From NCBI RefSeq assembly GCF_000350225.1, contig NW_005179014.1, positions 110,881-174,880 of the forward strand: DNA of 64,000 nucleotides, in the 5' to 3' direction. Below, piece after piece: positions 1 to 9,513 of the stretch (within the stretch, counting starts at the first letter, position 1; the number at the start of each line of letters is the position of its first letter). Under the pieces are notes generated by a model. The model was not told the DNA's origin, searched no databases, and was given only the letters and a program-made list of their open reading frames with translations. The DNA is from Chondrus crispus. Taxonomy: Eukaryota > Rhodophyta > Florideophyceae > Gigartinales > Gigartinaceae. Position numbers and translations under genes: made by a program.

Positions 1-1086
1 GGCAATGCTGCCCACATCCCCGGCCTCCCTCTCTTTATCGTCGCTGGCATCACCGCCATCTTTGCCATCCGCTTTGCCAACCGCAACGCCGCATTCCGGA
101 CCCGGCAGTCTTCATCTCTGCCCAAGCACCCTCGACGATTTTTGGAGCTCCCTAATACGCCTCAGGATCGCTACCATCTCATTGACGGCGTCTTGTACCA
201 CCAACCACGCATACCCGACCCAGAACGTGATGACATTCGGGCCTTCATCACAACCAGCGTCGAAGCAGGTAACCTGAATCTACCCAAGCACAAATGGCAG
301 TCGGCCTACTTCAACGCTGATGTCGCCAGAGTTGTCCCGAAGGGCCTTCTTGATATCGATGACAGCCCGGCTGAGAAACACTCGGACGTCATCGCTGATA
401 TCGCCATTGGACCGTATCAGTCCGCAACGGATCGCGGGAACCTCTCACCACGTTCCCGCAAAATGCGCTTTCCGCCGGGTAAGATACCACATCTTATAAT
501 AGAAGTTACGAGTCCATCGAACCCGCTCAACGATATCTGCTCAAAAGCAGTTGAGTATGCCAAGATGAAAGTACCGCAGTGCGTCATTGTGGATCGCAAA
601 AATCGCTGCGTCACTGTTCACTCGCTCGATTGTCCAGGGAGCGATTCTGCTGGCTCTTCCAGGCGAAGATCTGCACGCCTTTCCAAATCCCTTCCGCCGT
701 CGGACTATCCCCAGTACTCCGAAACTCAAAAGTTTTATGGTGCTACAGTTGTTCGCGCTAATGTGTTAGAGGAGCTCGCCCTCACTGCGGAAAACTTGTT
801 AAAGCCGAAGCACACTCCAACCGAGATAATTTTATCAGCTGTGCGCAAATTCCAGCTCGAGAGGGATAATGCCGGGAATGAAGAGAGAGATTCAAAGCGC
901 GAAAGGGATGATGCCAGGAATGAAGAGAAAGAGGTAAAGAACAAGAATATGCAACTTATTGCCTTGATGAAGAAAAGAGGAATAGAGGTTCCGGCAGAGC
1001 TCGAGCGCAGCACTGATGACTCTTCCGGTAGCAGTGGATCTTCTACAGCTTCGCCCGAACGTCAGAGGCGTAAAATATCTCTCTGA
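1..1086 (+). CDS. Uma2-family (PD-(D/E)XK nuclease-fold) protein with N-terminal membrane segment, 5' partial
   Basis: The reading frame is open from the first base, so the true start lies outside the window; the stop is TGA at 1084-1086. The first ~25 visible residues are hydrophobic (IPGLPLFIVAGITAIFAIRF), a likely membrane anchor. The core matches the Uma2/DUF820 'putative restriction endonuclease' fold: a SDVIADIAI strand, then IIEVTSPS (Glu codon 502-504), then a KAVEYAK helix and an IVD strand, the usual order of the family's active-site elements. The last ~80 residues are a highly charged, repetitive predicted coiled coil (ERD/NEE repeats) followed by a Ser-rich basic tail. Family members are abundant in cyanobacteria and their cleavage activity is mostly untested, so a nuclease role is inferred. 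Fold assignment is fairly sure; function is not. Confidence 0.75.
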   Translation, partial: GNAAHIPGLPLFIVAGITAIFAIRFANRNAAFRTRQSSSLPKHPRRFLELPNTPQDRYHLIDGVLYHQPRIPDPERDDIRAFITTSVEAGNLNLPKHKWQSAYFNADVARVVPKGLLDIDDSPAEKHSDVIADIAIGPYQSATDRGNLSPRSRKMRFPPGKIPHLIIEVTSPSNPLNDICSKAVEYAKMKVPQCVIVDRKNRCVTVHSLDCPGSDSAGSSRRRSARLSKSLPPSDYPQYSETQKFYGATVVRANVLEELALTAENLLKPKHTPTEIILSAVRKFQLERDNAGNEERDSKRERDDARNEEKEVKNKNMQLIALMKKRGIEVPAELERSTDDSSGSSGSSTASPERQRRKISL

Positions 1087-4000
1087 GACAACAGTACGAG
1101 CAGCTCCCATCTACCGTCGTTTGCCCGGCGTCGACATGCATGCAGACGATATGTTGTCTCACAGAGTAATACTGTAAAACTAGTTTCTGTTTTGGGTTTT
1201 ACGCCTCTGACGTTCGTCAGGTGCATCATACAATACATCAAAACCACAATAAAGAAAACTATACCATCACAAAATGTCCTTCGCCATCAGGGTAAAACAA
1301 GCGAATGGCTCCAGCCTAAAAATTTCATTGTGCAACCACTTTCAGATGTGATGGTATGCTCACCTCGTCTGGAAGGAGTTCCGAAATATATTTGGGGGCT
1401 GCGCTGATGCCGGGGCAAGGGTTTGCCGTGCCGAGGAAGACGGGTGAGCGCATTGGAGGAGGCGGCGCTTGAGCTGTATGCAGCCGAGCATGCTTCGATT
1501 GGGAGCCATTGCCGGAGTACGGCGGCGCCAAGGGGTGCAAACCGCGTCGTCGCTGTCACTGACGTCCATGCGATGTTGCTTGGCGCGTAAGAAGGGACGT
1601 CTCCTTCCGTCTCCCACCAAACAGCAACCCGCACCCGGGGACCTCTCCCGTTCATGACTGACAGAAGTGTGCACCGCAGCACTTCCCCCCACGTCTCCCG
1701 CCACTTACAACCGCAACCCGCATCTCGTAGCCGCGAGTGCAGCTGCTGTACAACTGGACAAGGCCCACTTTGATTGATCAGAGTATTAGTGAGGATCCAA
1801 GAATGTCCTTGCACGTGCACACAAGGATAAATACTGTAAGTGTGTTTGCTCCTGCCCGGGCACAGAAAGGTGAAGGTGCAGGAGAAGTATCAATATGCCA
1901 GGCCTTCGTTCATCGGGATTAGAGAGCAAAGAAACGCAATGAGGCACGCACTATTTCGAACAGAAGCCTCGAATGCACATACATGGCAAACGATTGACGC
2001 GAATCAATAGCAAGCTTGCTTCCCTCTTTAGTCTACATACATGCGATTGACGACAATCAGTGTCGAGCATGCCTTCTAGCGTATACAGAACAAAGAGGCA
2101 AGTAGCAATGGAGTGCGACGCAGCTCTCTCTGAGAATTCAAACACACCACTCGCGAAGCGCGCGGTGCGCAAGACGTTCGATGAAATGTCGGGCATCGTC
2201 ACACCAGAGAAGGCCCCTTTCTAAAGAAAAACTCTCCCGCAGGCCTTCACGGTCAAGCGTATGAGCGTATTGCGGAGCAGAGGATGTGGGCGGAGGGTGC
2301 AGGGCGGAGTGATGTGAGATGGGAACGTTGTAACGGAGACGATTGCCAGCGGGGAAGGGGGATGGTCCGAGGGAGTGCGCGGTTGACGGTTGGGGGGTGG
2401 CTTGTCGTGGCCATTGAACAATGGCAACTGTGATGCGCGATTGGAGGGGGGGGCGGCTAGGGGAATTGTGGTCAATCATTGCATGTTGGGCGGGCAGTAC
2501 AGCCAATCAAAGTGCGGCTGTGTCGTCACCACATTACAGAGATTTTTTGTGGTCCCTTCCGGGACCTTTTTCACGTTCCACAACACATCTTCTATTCTTC
2601 TACCGCACCTTCAAGTGTAGCTTCCATCTTGTTCCGCTTACCGCAACACAATTGCAATACGACACATACTTTCGAGGCTTCCGAAGCTTCTTTATGTAAA
2701 GTCAGCCATTTGATCTCTTGCTCAACGTCATCTCCGGTCTCAACCTGGCCATAAAAGGAATCAGTGAATTTGTACAATAGAGTTCTAAACATACCGTACC
2801 CTTGGCACTGTACAACCCGTCTACGAATTGGTAGGTCCCCGTCAACATCCCCTCACACCCGCCGAGCCGTGTAAACATCGAATCTATGTAGTGGATGAAG
2901 GCGGCGGCGATGGCGCACATGCACCGGCGGATGTACGAGGCGCACTTGGTGCATGTGAAGTATGCATCTCTAGATAACACAGCGTGCGGCGAAGCGTTGA
3001 GGTTGTGCGGGCGCGTGTGGGCTGCGAATACGATTGTGTCAGACGAGAGCTTTTTGAGGCTAGCCGTTCTATACTCCTGTAATCATGGCTTCGTCTGCAC
3101 TCAGTTTGTGCTTTAGTATCTGTGCCCTTTCGTACGTGTACTCTTTACACGTATCACAACAGTACAGTACAGATTGTCATACAGTATGTCACGCACTTCC
3201 TCGCGATCAAAAGACGGACAGATGCTTGTTGCACTGCATCGCGTCGTCTGAAAAGATGGATTATTCAAATCCATCTTTTCATTAGTGCACAATAATTTTG
3301 CGCGTCACACCTCTATTCCGGCCCCTGGCGGAAGGCATCCACCATTTGAGTTGCGCACACATTTAATAGTGTACAACCATTACCTCTAGAAGGGGCCTGC
3401 GCTAATGGTGCGCGGGCACGCGCCACAAAGTCCACACCACCACAGTCAGTTCTGCAATGCTCCTGTAACCTGCTAAATATGCGCGCATCCATCCATCCAT
3501 CGCGTCTATCCCGCCCGGATCGCACGATCGACAAGGCAACGCGTCGAAATGCACCATCACCTCCTTGCTCCCACGACACACGCCCGTCGCCCGTCGCCCG
3601 CCGCCCGCCGCCCGCCGCCCACCTCCTACTAGATACCCTTCCCCGCGAGGCCCCGCGAGGGTAGTTTGGAGTGAATTTCAAACAATATAAATGAAAAAAG
3701 TGCTTCACATGGACCTCACGCGATTATGAGTAACCAATCGCTGCCTGATGGTGTCGGAAAGCACGTCCATGCACCAAAACGTGGCTGAAAACAACGGAAA
3801 AGAATTTAGCTCGAAGATTCCGCTCCACTCTCAGCCGGTCCGATTTTCTACGATGCGGGGTAATTTGGAGTACGGTTTTCGCCACTGCTCAGCCAATTTT
3901 TGGACACTGAATTGGAAATTGGACATGGTTGCGAGTACAGTTATAAGAATGGGCGACTCCTGAAATTCTAAAATCGCAAATTGTGTTGACCAAATCGGGA

Positions 4001-4640
4001 TTTTGTGACACGCAAACGGCGCGTTGTGCACACACAACGCGCCGTTTTCTCGGACGGGCGACCCCATGCTAGGTTAAATGTGTATCGCACAAATGTCAAA
4101 ATGTGCGCGCGTACAATCCAAATTTACTGTACAGGAGAAAGCGTCGGCCGCCGCCCGACCGACGAGACTCGACATCTACATCTACCGAGCATGGCTCTGA
4201 ATGAGAAGTAGCAATAGAATAGCCATTTGGTCATTCATGGTTCTGACGGTGGCTGCTCGGTGAAAACACCATCATGATTGAGCTTAGCTCACAGCACACA
4301 CTGTAGATAGAGCTCCGACGGCGTCATCGCCGGCGTCCGGTGCCGTGCTCGTCGTTAGGAGCGACCCTGACACACCGTGCTCGTCGTTAGGAACGAGTTC
4401 AAAGCATGCGTACAGTAGGGGGACGCACATTATGTGCGCAAGCATTTCCGTGGTAAAACTCATTTTTTGTTCACAAAAAAGAAAAATATGACTCTGACAC
4501 AAAAAATAATTTCCGGAGGCGCCCAATGTCTCCCGCTTTTTTTTAGCGTAAATCAATACTCCAAATCACCCTCGCACTCCAAATTACCCTCCCAGGGAAG
4601 GGTACCTACATCCGGGCCTACATCCCCAGCCCCATCTCTC
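1087..4640. other. Intergenic, no convincing gene
   Basis: No frame shows a recognisable domain; the longer frames (1287-1820 minus, 2138-2506 minus, 3313-3708 minus) have biased composition without motifs. The stretch holds small inverted repeats: 12-bp arms at 3251-3262/3268-3279, and a perfect 15-bp stem with a 4-nt loop at 4014-4028/4033-4047. It also has a GCCCGTC-type simple repeat near 3585-3620 and copies of the TACTGTA/TACAGTA heptamer (1170, 1832, 3163, 4125). Confidence 0.6.
4014..4047. repeat. Perfect 15-bp hairpin
   Basis: The arms 4014-4028 and 4033-4047 are perfect reverse complements around a 4-nt loop. No U-run or gene end is nearby that would make it a terminator. Confidence 0.85.
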
Positions 4641-6023
4641 CTACCGCTTCCCCTCTTCCCGCTCCGAAGGGTACACAAACCCCGCCGGTCTGTCCCACAT
4701 CCCCTGCACCCACCCGCCCCTCTCCGCAAACCACTTGACGCCCTCATGATTCGCCGACACAAAATCGAGTCCCATTGAGTGCAGCCCCTGCTCCACCTCG
4801 CCCCCGCCTTTCTCGGCCCTCTCCGCCATCTCGCGATCCGCCTTGCTCTCCGGCAGCAGCTCGAGGCTGTCCGGCACCCCGCGCTCCCTGCGCGCCCCCG
4901 CCAGCTCCGCGGCGAACTCCGAGTCCTCGTCGATCGCCGAGTTGATCACGATCCGCTTCACCCCGCCCACGCTCAGCCACCCGGAGAACCACACGTCGTC
5001 GCACAGCATGAAAAGCCCCGGCGTCTTCTTCTCGTCCACCAGCGCGCGCACCTTGTCCACGTCGAAGAACCGCGGCTGGTACAGCGCCCCGCGGTACCCC
5101 TCCAGCACGTCCGCGTACGCGATGTAGTTCTTGCGCACGGCCCCCAGGCAGTTTGCAAAGTAGTCCTCCTTCCAGTCCACCAGCGAGTGGCACGCGTAGT
5201 CGTCCGACTGCTTGATGAAGTTGTACCAACGCCCGCGATGCTGCCGCAAAGGTACACCGGAGTCCTCCGGCCCGCACCGCGCCTCCGCCACCATGCACGT
5301 CGCGTTCCACCCCGTCTGCCCGATCGCCGCGTCCTCGTACGCCAGCGAGTACGCCACAAAGTCCAGCAGCGACCGCGCGGTCCACGCGCCCTCGTTGTCG
5401 TCGTCGACCGTCACGATGCGCGCCGCCTCATTCCCCAGCCGCTTCTCCTCCATCAGCGCGGGGATCAGCTTTGTCGCCGGCCCGTAGTCCACGCGCGGCC
5501 GCAGCACCGTCACGAGCGGGTCGCGCGCGAGCCAGCTCGGCACGCGGAACGTCGCGTTGGACCGCCGCGCCACGCGCGGGATCGCCACGTAGATGCGGTC
5601 CGGCACGTACGTCTGCTGCTTGAGCAGCTCCACCATGGGGCGCGCATACTTTGCAAACCGCCCCGGCAGCGACGTGAAGCTGACGACGACGCGCGGCATG
5701 CGCCCGTCGCGCGCGAGCACGCGCCGGTGCGCCGCCTGCAGCTCGTCCATCCCCGTGCGCGAGACGGAGAACCGCCACGGGTTCTCGTACGCGGCCGTGT
5801 ACCAGCGCAGCGCGGGCGGCGGTTGCGGGGCGCGTGGCGGGGCGTCGGGGCCGTTCGCGCAGAGGAGGGGGGACGCCGGCGCAAGGGCAGGGTGCAGCAC
5901 CGTGGTGAGCAGCGCGCCGCAGACAAAGGCGATGACGGCCACGAGCGACGACAACACGCCCACCGGCGCGGAGGCTGAGCGCGACAACAATGGCCGGGAG
6001 TAGGGCTTGGCGAGCGGCACCAT
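4641..6023 (-). CDS. Type II membrane glycosyltransferase (GT-A-like)
   Basis: This 460-residue protein has an ATG in a strong eukaryotic context (GCCGCCATGG) and ends in TAG. Residues ~21-44 form one hydrophobic segment after a short basic N-terminus, a type II signal anchor typical of Golgi transferases, followed by a Pro-rich stem. The catalytic part starts near residue 111 with VVVSFTSLPGRF. It continues with a QTYVPDRIYVAIP strand, YGPATKLIPAL, and TVDDDN (205-210), a DXD-like metal/nucleotide-sugar site of the GT-A fold. A second acidic cluster, MLCDDVWFSGW, lies further on and fits the acceptor/catalytic loop. Codon use is GC-rich, unlike the flanks, and there is no intron. The substrate is unknown; with the GT61 gene 3.5 kb away a role in cell-wall or glycoprotein glycan synthesis is inferred. 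Confidence 0.85.
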   Translation of the reverse strand: MVPLAKPYSRPLLSRSASAPVGVLSSLVAVIAFVCGALLTTVLHPALAPASPLLCANGPDAPPRAPQPPPALRWYTAAYENPWRFSVSRTGMDELQAAHRRVLARDGRMPRVVVSFTSLPGRFAKYARPMVELLKQQTYVPDRIYVAIPRVARRSNATFRVPSWLARDPLVTVLRPRVDYGPATKLIPALMEEKRLGNEAARIVTVDDDNEGAWTARSLLDFVAYSLAYEDAAIGQTGWNATCMVAEARCGPEDSGVPLRQHRGRWYNFIKQSDDYACHSLVDWKEDYFANCLGAVRKNYIAYADVLEGYRGALYQPRFFDVDKVRALVDEKKTPGLFMLCDDVWFSGWLSVGGVKRIVINSAIDEDSEFAAELAGARRERGVPDSLELLPESKADREMAERAEKGGGEVEQGLHSMGLDFVSANHEGVKWFAERGGWVQGMWDRPAGFVYPSEREEGKR

Positions 6024-6618
6024 GGCGGCAGGACGGGCGGGCGGGCAGAGGGGAGTGCGGAGGCCTCCGTTCGCATTTCGTCAGCAGAGATACATGTATT
6101 GTAGATAGATGGGAGAGAGGCAGCGGGGGGGGGGGGTACAATAGGTGCGTGCAGGGCGGGCGCGGATAGCGATTGGCGCAATGGACGGTACAGTACTGTA
6201 CGTGACAATGCCTCACACTGTATGCGGTCACATTTGATCTCATGCAGGGCGTTGCAAAAACAACTGTCCGTCGGCAATAATATTGCAAGTTGCAATATTG
6301 GGTGCATTCAGGAAATACGGCACTAATTCGGAGCGGCACTATCAGAAAGCAGAATCACTACCCGTATTTTCTGTGCAATGGTAAGGCGCGTACGCTTCGC
6401 TTTGGCGATCTTTTCAGGAGTCATGTTAGGGTCTTTGAGTGAGGTGCCATCACGTCACCAATTGAGATGAGCTGAGGCGCATGAGGAGTGGCCGATGACG
6501 ACGTCGTGCATGACACGTGGCAGAACCTGTGTCTGCCGGTTTTGGCGGCACTAATTCGAGGGTGGCAATAATGAAAGCGGCACTATTGCCCGTCCCCCCC
6601 CTGTACATTACAGCGGTA
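6024..6618. other. Upstream region with pogo-like end fragment
   Basis: The region upstream of the minus-strand glycosyltransferase holds a G-run (about 6124-6136) and overlapping TACAGTA/TACTGTA heptamers at 6189-6200. From ~6312 to 6606 a GGCACTA motif recurs, and the stretch ends in GCACTATTGC...CCCCCCTGTA. This resembles the right terminus and sub-terminal repeats of the pogo element at 34.3-37.2 kb, so a fragment of a related MITE is likely. A matching left end was not found. Confidence 0.4.
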
Positions 6619-7180
6619 GTGTCGAAGGCGGTCAAGCGATGAAGGGGGGGGGGGGAGATGGCGCCTTGGATGACGGGTGTCTTTGTGTCGCCTTTGAAGA
6701 TCGTACTGTACACCTCAGGAGATAAGGCACCCATTGGGGCGTCGGGTACCGTACTTGTACGGAGACGAAAAAACACCGTGCAGTGTGAATGTAATGACAT
6801 TGCGACATTACGTACTACGTGTTGTTGTACGCAATACATTGTATTGCGTGCAACAACACGTAGTACGCGCCCATCCCGCACGCCTCATAACAACTGCACT
6901 TGGAAGGCAAGCCCTACGACTGGTCCCCCCTTGGCCCTTGCCTTTTGGCCGCGCTCCGTCGAAAAGATCTCAAAACAACTCCGCTTGGAAGGCACAAGCA
7001 ATGTGCACGCCACATTTTCAGAACGCGTCTCGAGATACACTACTGGAAAAGTTGGGCCAACCGCATCTTCACGGCCATGGAAACGACGAGATCCTGAGTC
7101 TGGGGCGACTGCATCGGCATAGAACAAAGAGAAGCGTTGCCCGCCCAACAACTCTACCACAACAAGAAATAAAAAATAAA
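6619..7180. repeat. Left arm of a ~0.5 kb fold-back inverted repeat
   Basis: This arm reads as the reverse complement of 8828-9378 with moderate divergence and an ~86-bp insertion. Shared landmarks in order are a poly-G run next to TGAAG, GGATGACGGGTGT, a GGCGACACAAA-type motif, a CTGAGGTGTAC-type motif, and GGCACAAGCAATGTGCACGCC. It contains a hairpin at 6811-6837/6841-6867 with 27-bp arms and one mismatch. The right arm lacks this hairpin. Confidence 0.75.
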
Positions 7181-8827
7181 AACTCATCCGGGATCGCCCC
7201 ATACTGCTTGAAAAAAGATAAAAAACTAAACACTGCAGCCCGCTGCTGCACTATTCTCCCCAAGCCCTCACAGGCCGCCGAGTAAAAGCCCCCGCCAGCC
7301 GTCAAACGCACGTCATGTCACTTGTCATGACATTCTTCATGTGTAGGCCCAGGCCTACTAGGTGCTACTGTAGTAGCACCACGTACGGGAACACGCCTTC
7401 CGGATGTCCGCAGTGTCACGTTTCTAGCATTTCTCGTGCACAGCTGTATGTCGCCATCGCACCCGCGATTTCGGGTTGTTTTTTCATTTTTGCTTTTTGC
7501 TTGTTTATTCATGCAGAAACTGAGAAACTTCATGATTCTTCATGGAGAAACGACTTTGGACAATGGTAGCCACGGCTTACACGTTACATCTCCATGATGG
7601 AGATGGGCTACAGGGACCCTAGGAAGGCATGGGGGATCTCGATTTGGATGGTTGATCGCGATTATCGGTGGGTCGCCTGAAGAAGGCCGAAGTGGTGATT
7701 TTTTCATTTTGCAGCATTATCTGGCAGTTTTTGCGCGCAATTGCGCGCAAAAACATGATTTAATGAAATCGCGGCATCGCACAACGACATTACTTGTACT
7801 GTATGCCCGAGGGACGGACGGAATACACCAGTCACGACGACTTCGGGGCACCATGCACGCTACTGTACACCACGGGACCATGGTCGTGTACAGTGAAGTA
7901 CTGTACCCTTGATGGTGCGCATGGTGCCTCGGCATCGTTCGTACGGTGTAGTTAGTACCAAGAGAGCTGCCAGCGGCTCTCTTGGTACTAACTACAGCGT
8001 TGGCCGTGGTGCAGCTGGGACCAGCTGCACCACGGCCCCCACATAGGTTGCGCCGCTCGGGCCAGGCATGGCGCAACAGCTGCTCCCAGGAGCACGAAAC
8101 CAGAAAGAAAATTCGAGTGTGCTTGCCTCAGTTTAGTGCTTTGGGAATAGTTCTGCTAAAACTGAAGACAAGGGTGATAAAGGAGGTACCCTTCGAAGGG
8201 TACCGTCCGTCGGTGCTTTTTTTTCTCTTAATTTCTTAGTATTTTCCTCAGTATTTTCACAGCCCGGGAGGGGTGGGGCGTGAGATGCAACAGCAGATAT
8301 CCCGAGCGCGAAACCCAGCGCGAAAGAGGTCTTTTGCGCGACAGCGTGCATTCCGGGTAACCATGAAAAAACAAAAACAAATACGATATTTTGATGCGCC
8401 GTGGTTGGAAATTCGGGATAGGATACAGTACTGTGGCTCCATGACGTGGCTTGTGCCGTGATGAATGAGGGCGTTCATCATTGACGAGTTCTCCCTGGTT
8501 GTAAGAAAAGTTTTTTATCATACGTATTATCTTTATTTACAACAGAGCTAAGACCCATGGTGGGTAGGGTCTTAGCTCTGTTGTTAGTAACAACTTGTTA
8601 CCCACCATTGACACAGTATCCGAATCTTAGGCATGTGTCTCCTCCAGCGGGGTTCAACCCTCTGTCAAAGTTTGAGCTCATTTGGAGCACTGGAACTACT
8701 TCTTTCAATTAAATGTAGATTTTGGTTAGAAATAGAGGGGGAGCTGATGGTGCAATAATGAAAATAATCAAAGTCATTGTTTCATATTTTTCAAGCAGCA
8801 CTGTATGGGGCCATCTGAGAAGAGTTT
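7181..8827. other. Centre of the fold-back region, hairpin-rich, no gene
   Basis: No frame shows a domain. The stretch is dense in perfect palindromes: 7727-7754 (28 bp, no loop), 7948-7967/7976-7995 (20-bp arms), 8002-8018/8021-8037 (17-bp arms, 2-nt loop), 8185-8204 (20 bp, no loop) and 8539-8556/8567-8584 (18-bp arms). In the last one, the loop is itself complementary to sequence at 8599-8609, giving an interlocked arrangement. Confidence 0.6.
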
Positions 8828-9378
8828 TTTATTCTTTATTGTGGTAGGGTTGTTGGGCAAGCAACGCTTCTATACCGGTGCAGTCGAACCAGACTCGAGG
8901 GGTTCTACAGCAGTATTCAGGATCTGAGGATCTGGTCGTTTTCATAGCCGTGAAGATACACGGTTGGCCTATCTTTTCCAAGGAGTGTACTGTATGCCGA
9001 GACGGGTTCTGAAAATGTGGCGTGCACATTGCTTGTGCCTCCAAGTGCAGTTGTTCTGAGGCGAGTGGAGTGGGCGCTCTTTTCGATGAGCAATACAGTA
9101 CATGAATATTTGTTGTACGCGTACTACCCTTGTACGTCTTGTTGTAAGCAATACATTACCTTCAAACTGCACATGTTTGTCCCTCTCCATATCCGACTCG
9201 CCAATGAGTGCCTTATCGCCTGAGGTGTACGATCCTCAAAGGCGACACAAAAACAACACTAAAACACCCGTCATCCAACGAGACATGCCTCAATGCGGCA
9301 TCCGCCATCCACTACGGCACACACACGTAACCCCCCCCCTTCATCACTCTCAATACCTCATCGACACCCTCGCATCGA
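8828..9378. repeat. Right arm of the fold-back inverted repeat
   Basis: Reverse complement of 6619-7180, ending about 135 bp before the GT61 start codon. It holds TACTGTA at 8988 and TACAGTA at 9094. Where the left arm has its hairpin, this arm has a single unpaired copy of the related sequence. Confidence 0.75.
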
Positions 9379-9513
9379 GACAGCCTAAACCACATTATAC
9401 AAGGCCAGTGCTTTAACACGTCGCACGACATGCCGAGGTCTCCCTGCCTTTCCCTTTCGCCGTCGTATCACCTCCGCCCGCCGTCCCCTTGCCCATATTC
9501 ACACCCTTAGATC

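Noticed and set aside
1287..2506. Minus-strand frames of 177 and 122 codons
   Set aside because: Biased composition, no motif, not supported by any neighbouring signal.
4014..4047. Hairpins as rho-independent terminators
   Set aside because: The genome is eukaryotic, the hairpins lack U-tracts and do not follow gene ends.
4779..5978. 399-codon plus-strand frame opposite the glycosyltransferase
   Set aside because: Arg/His/Val-rich antisense shadow caused by GC-rich codons of the real minus-strand gene; no domain.
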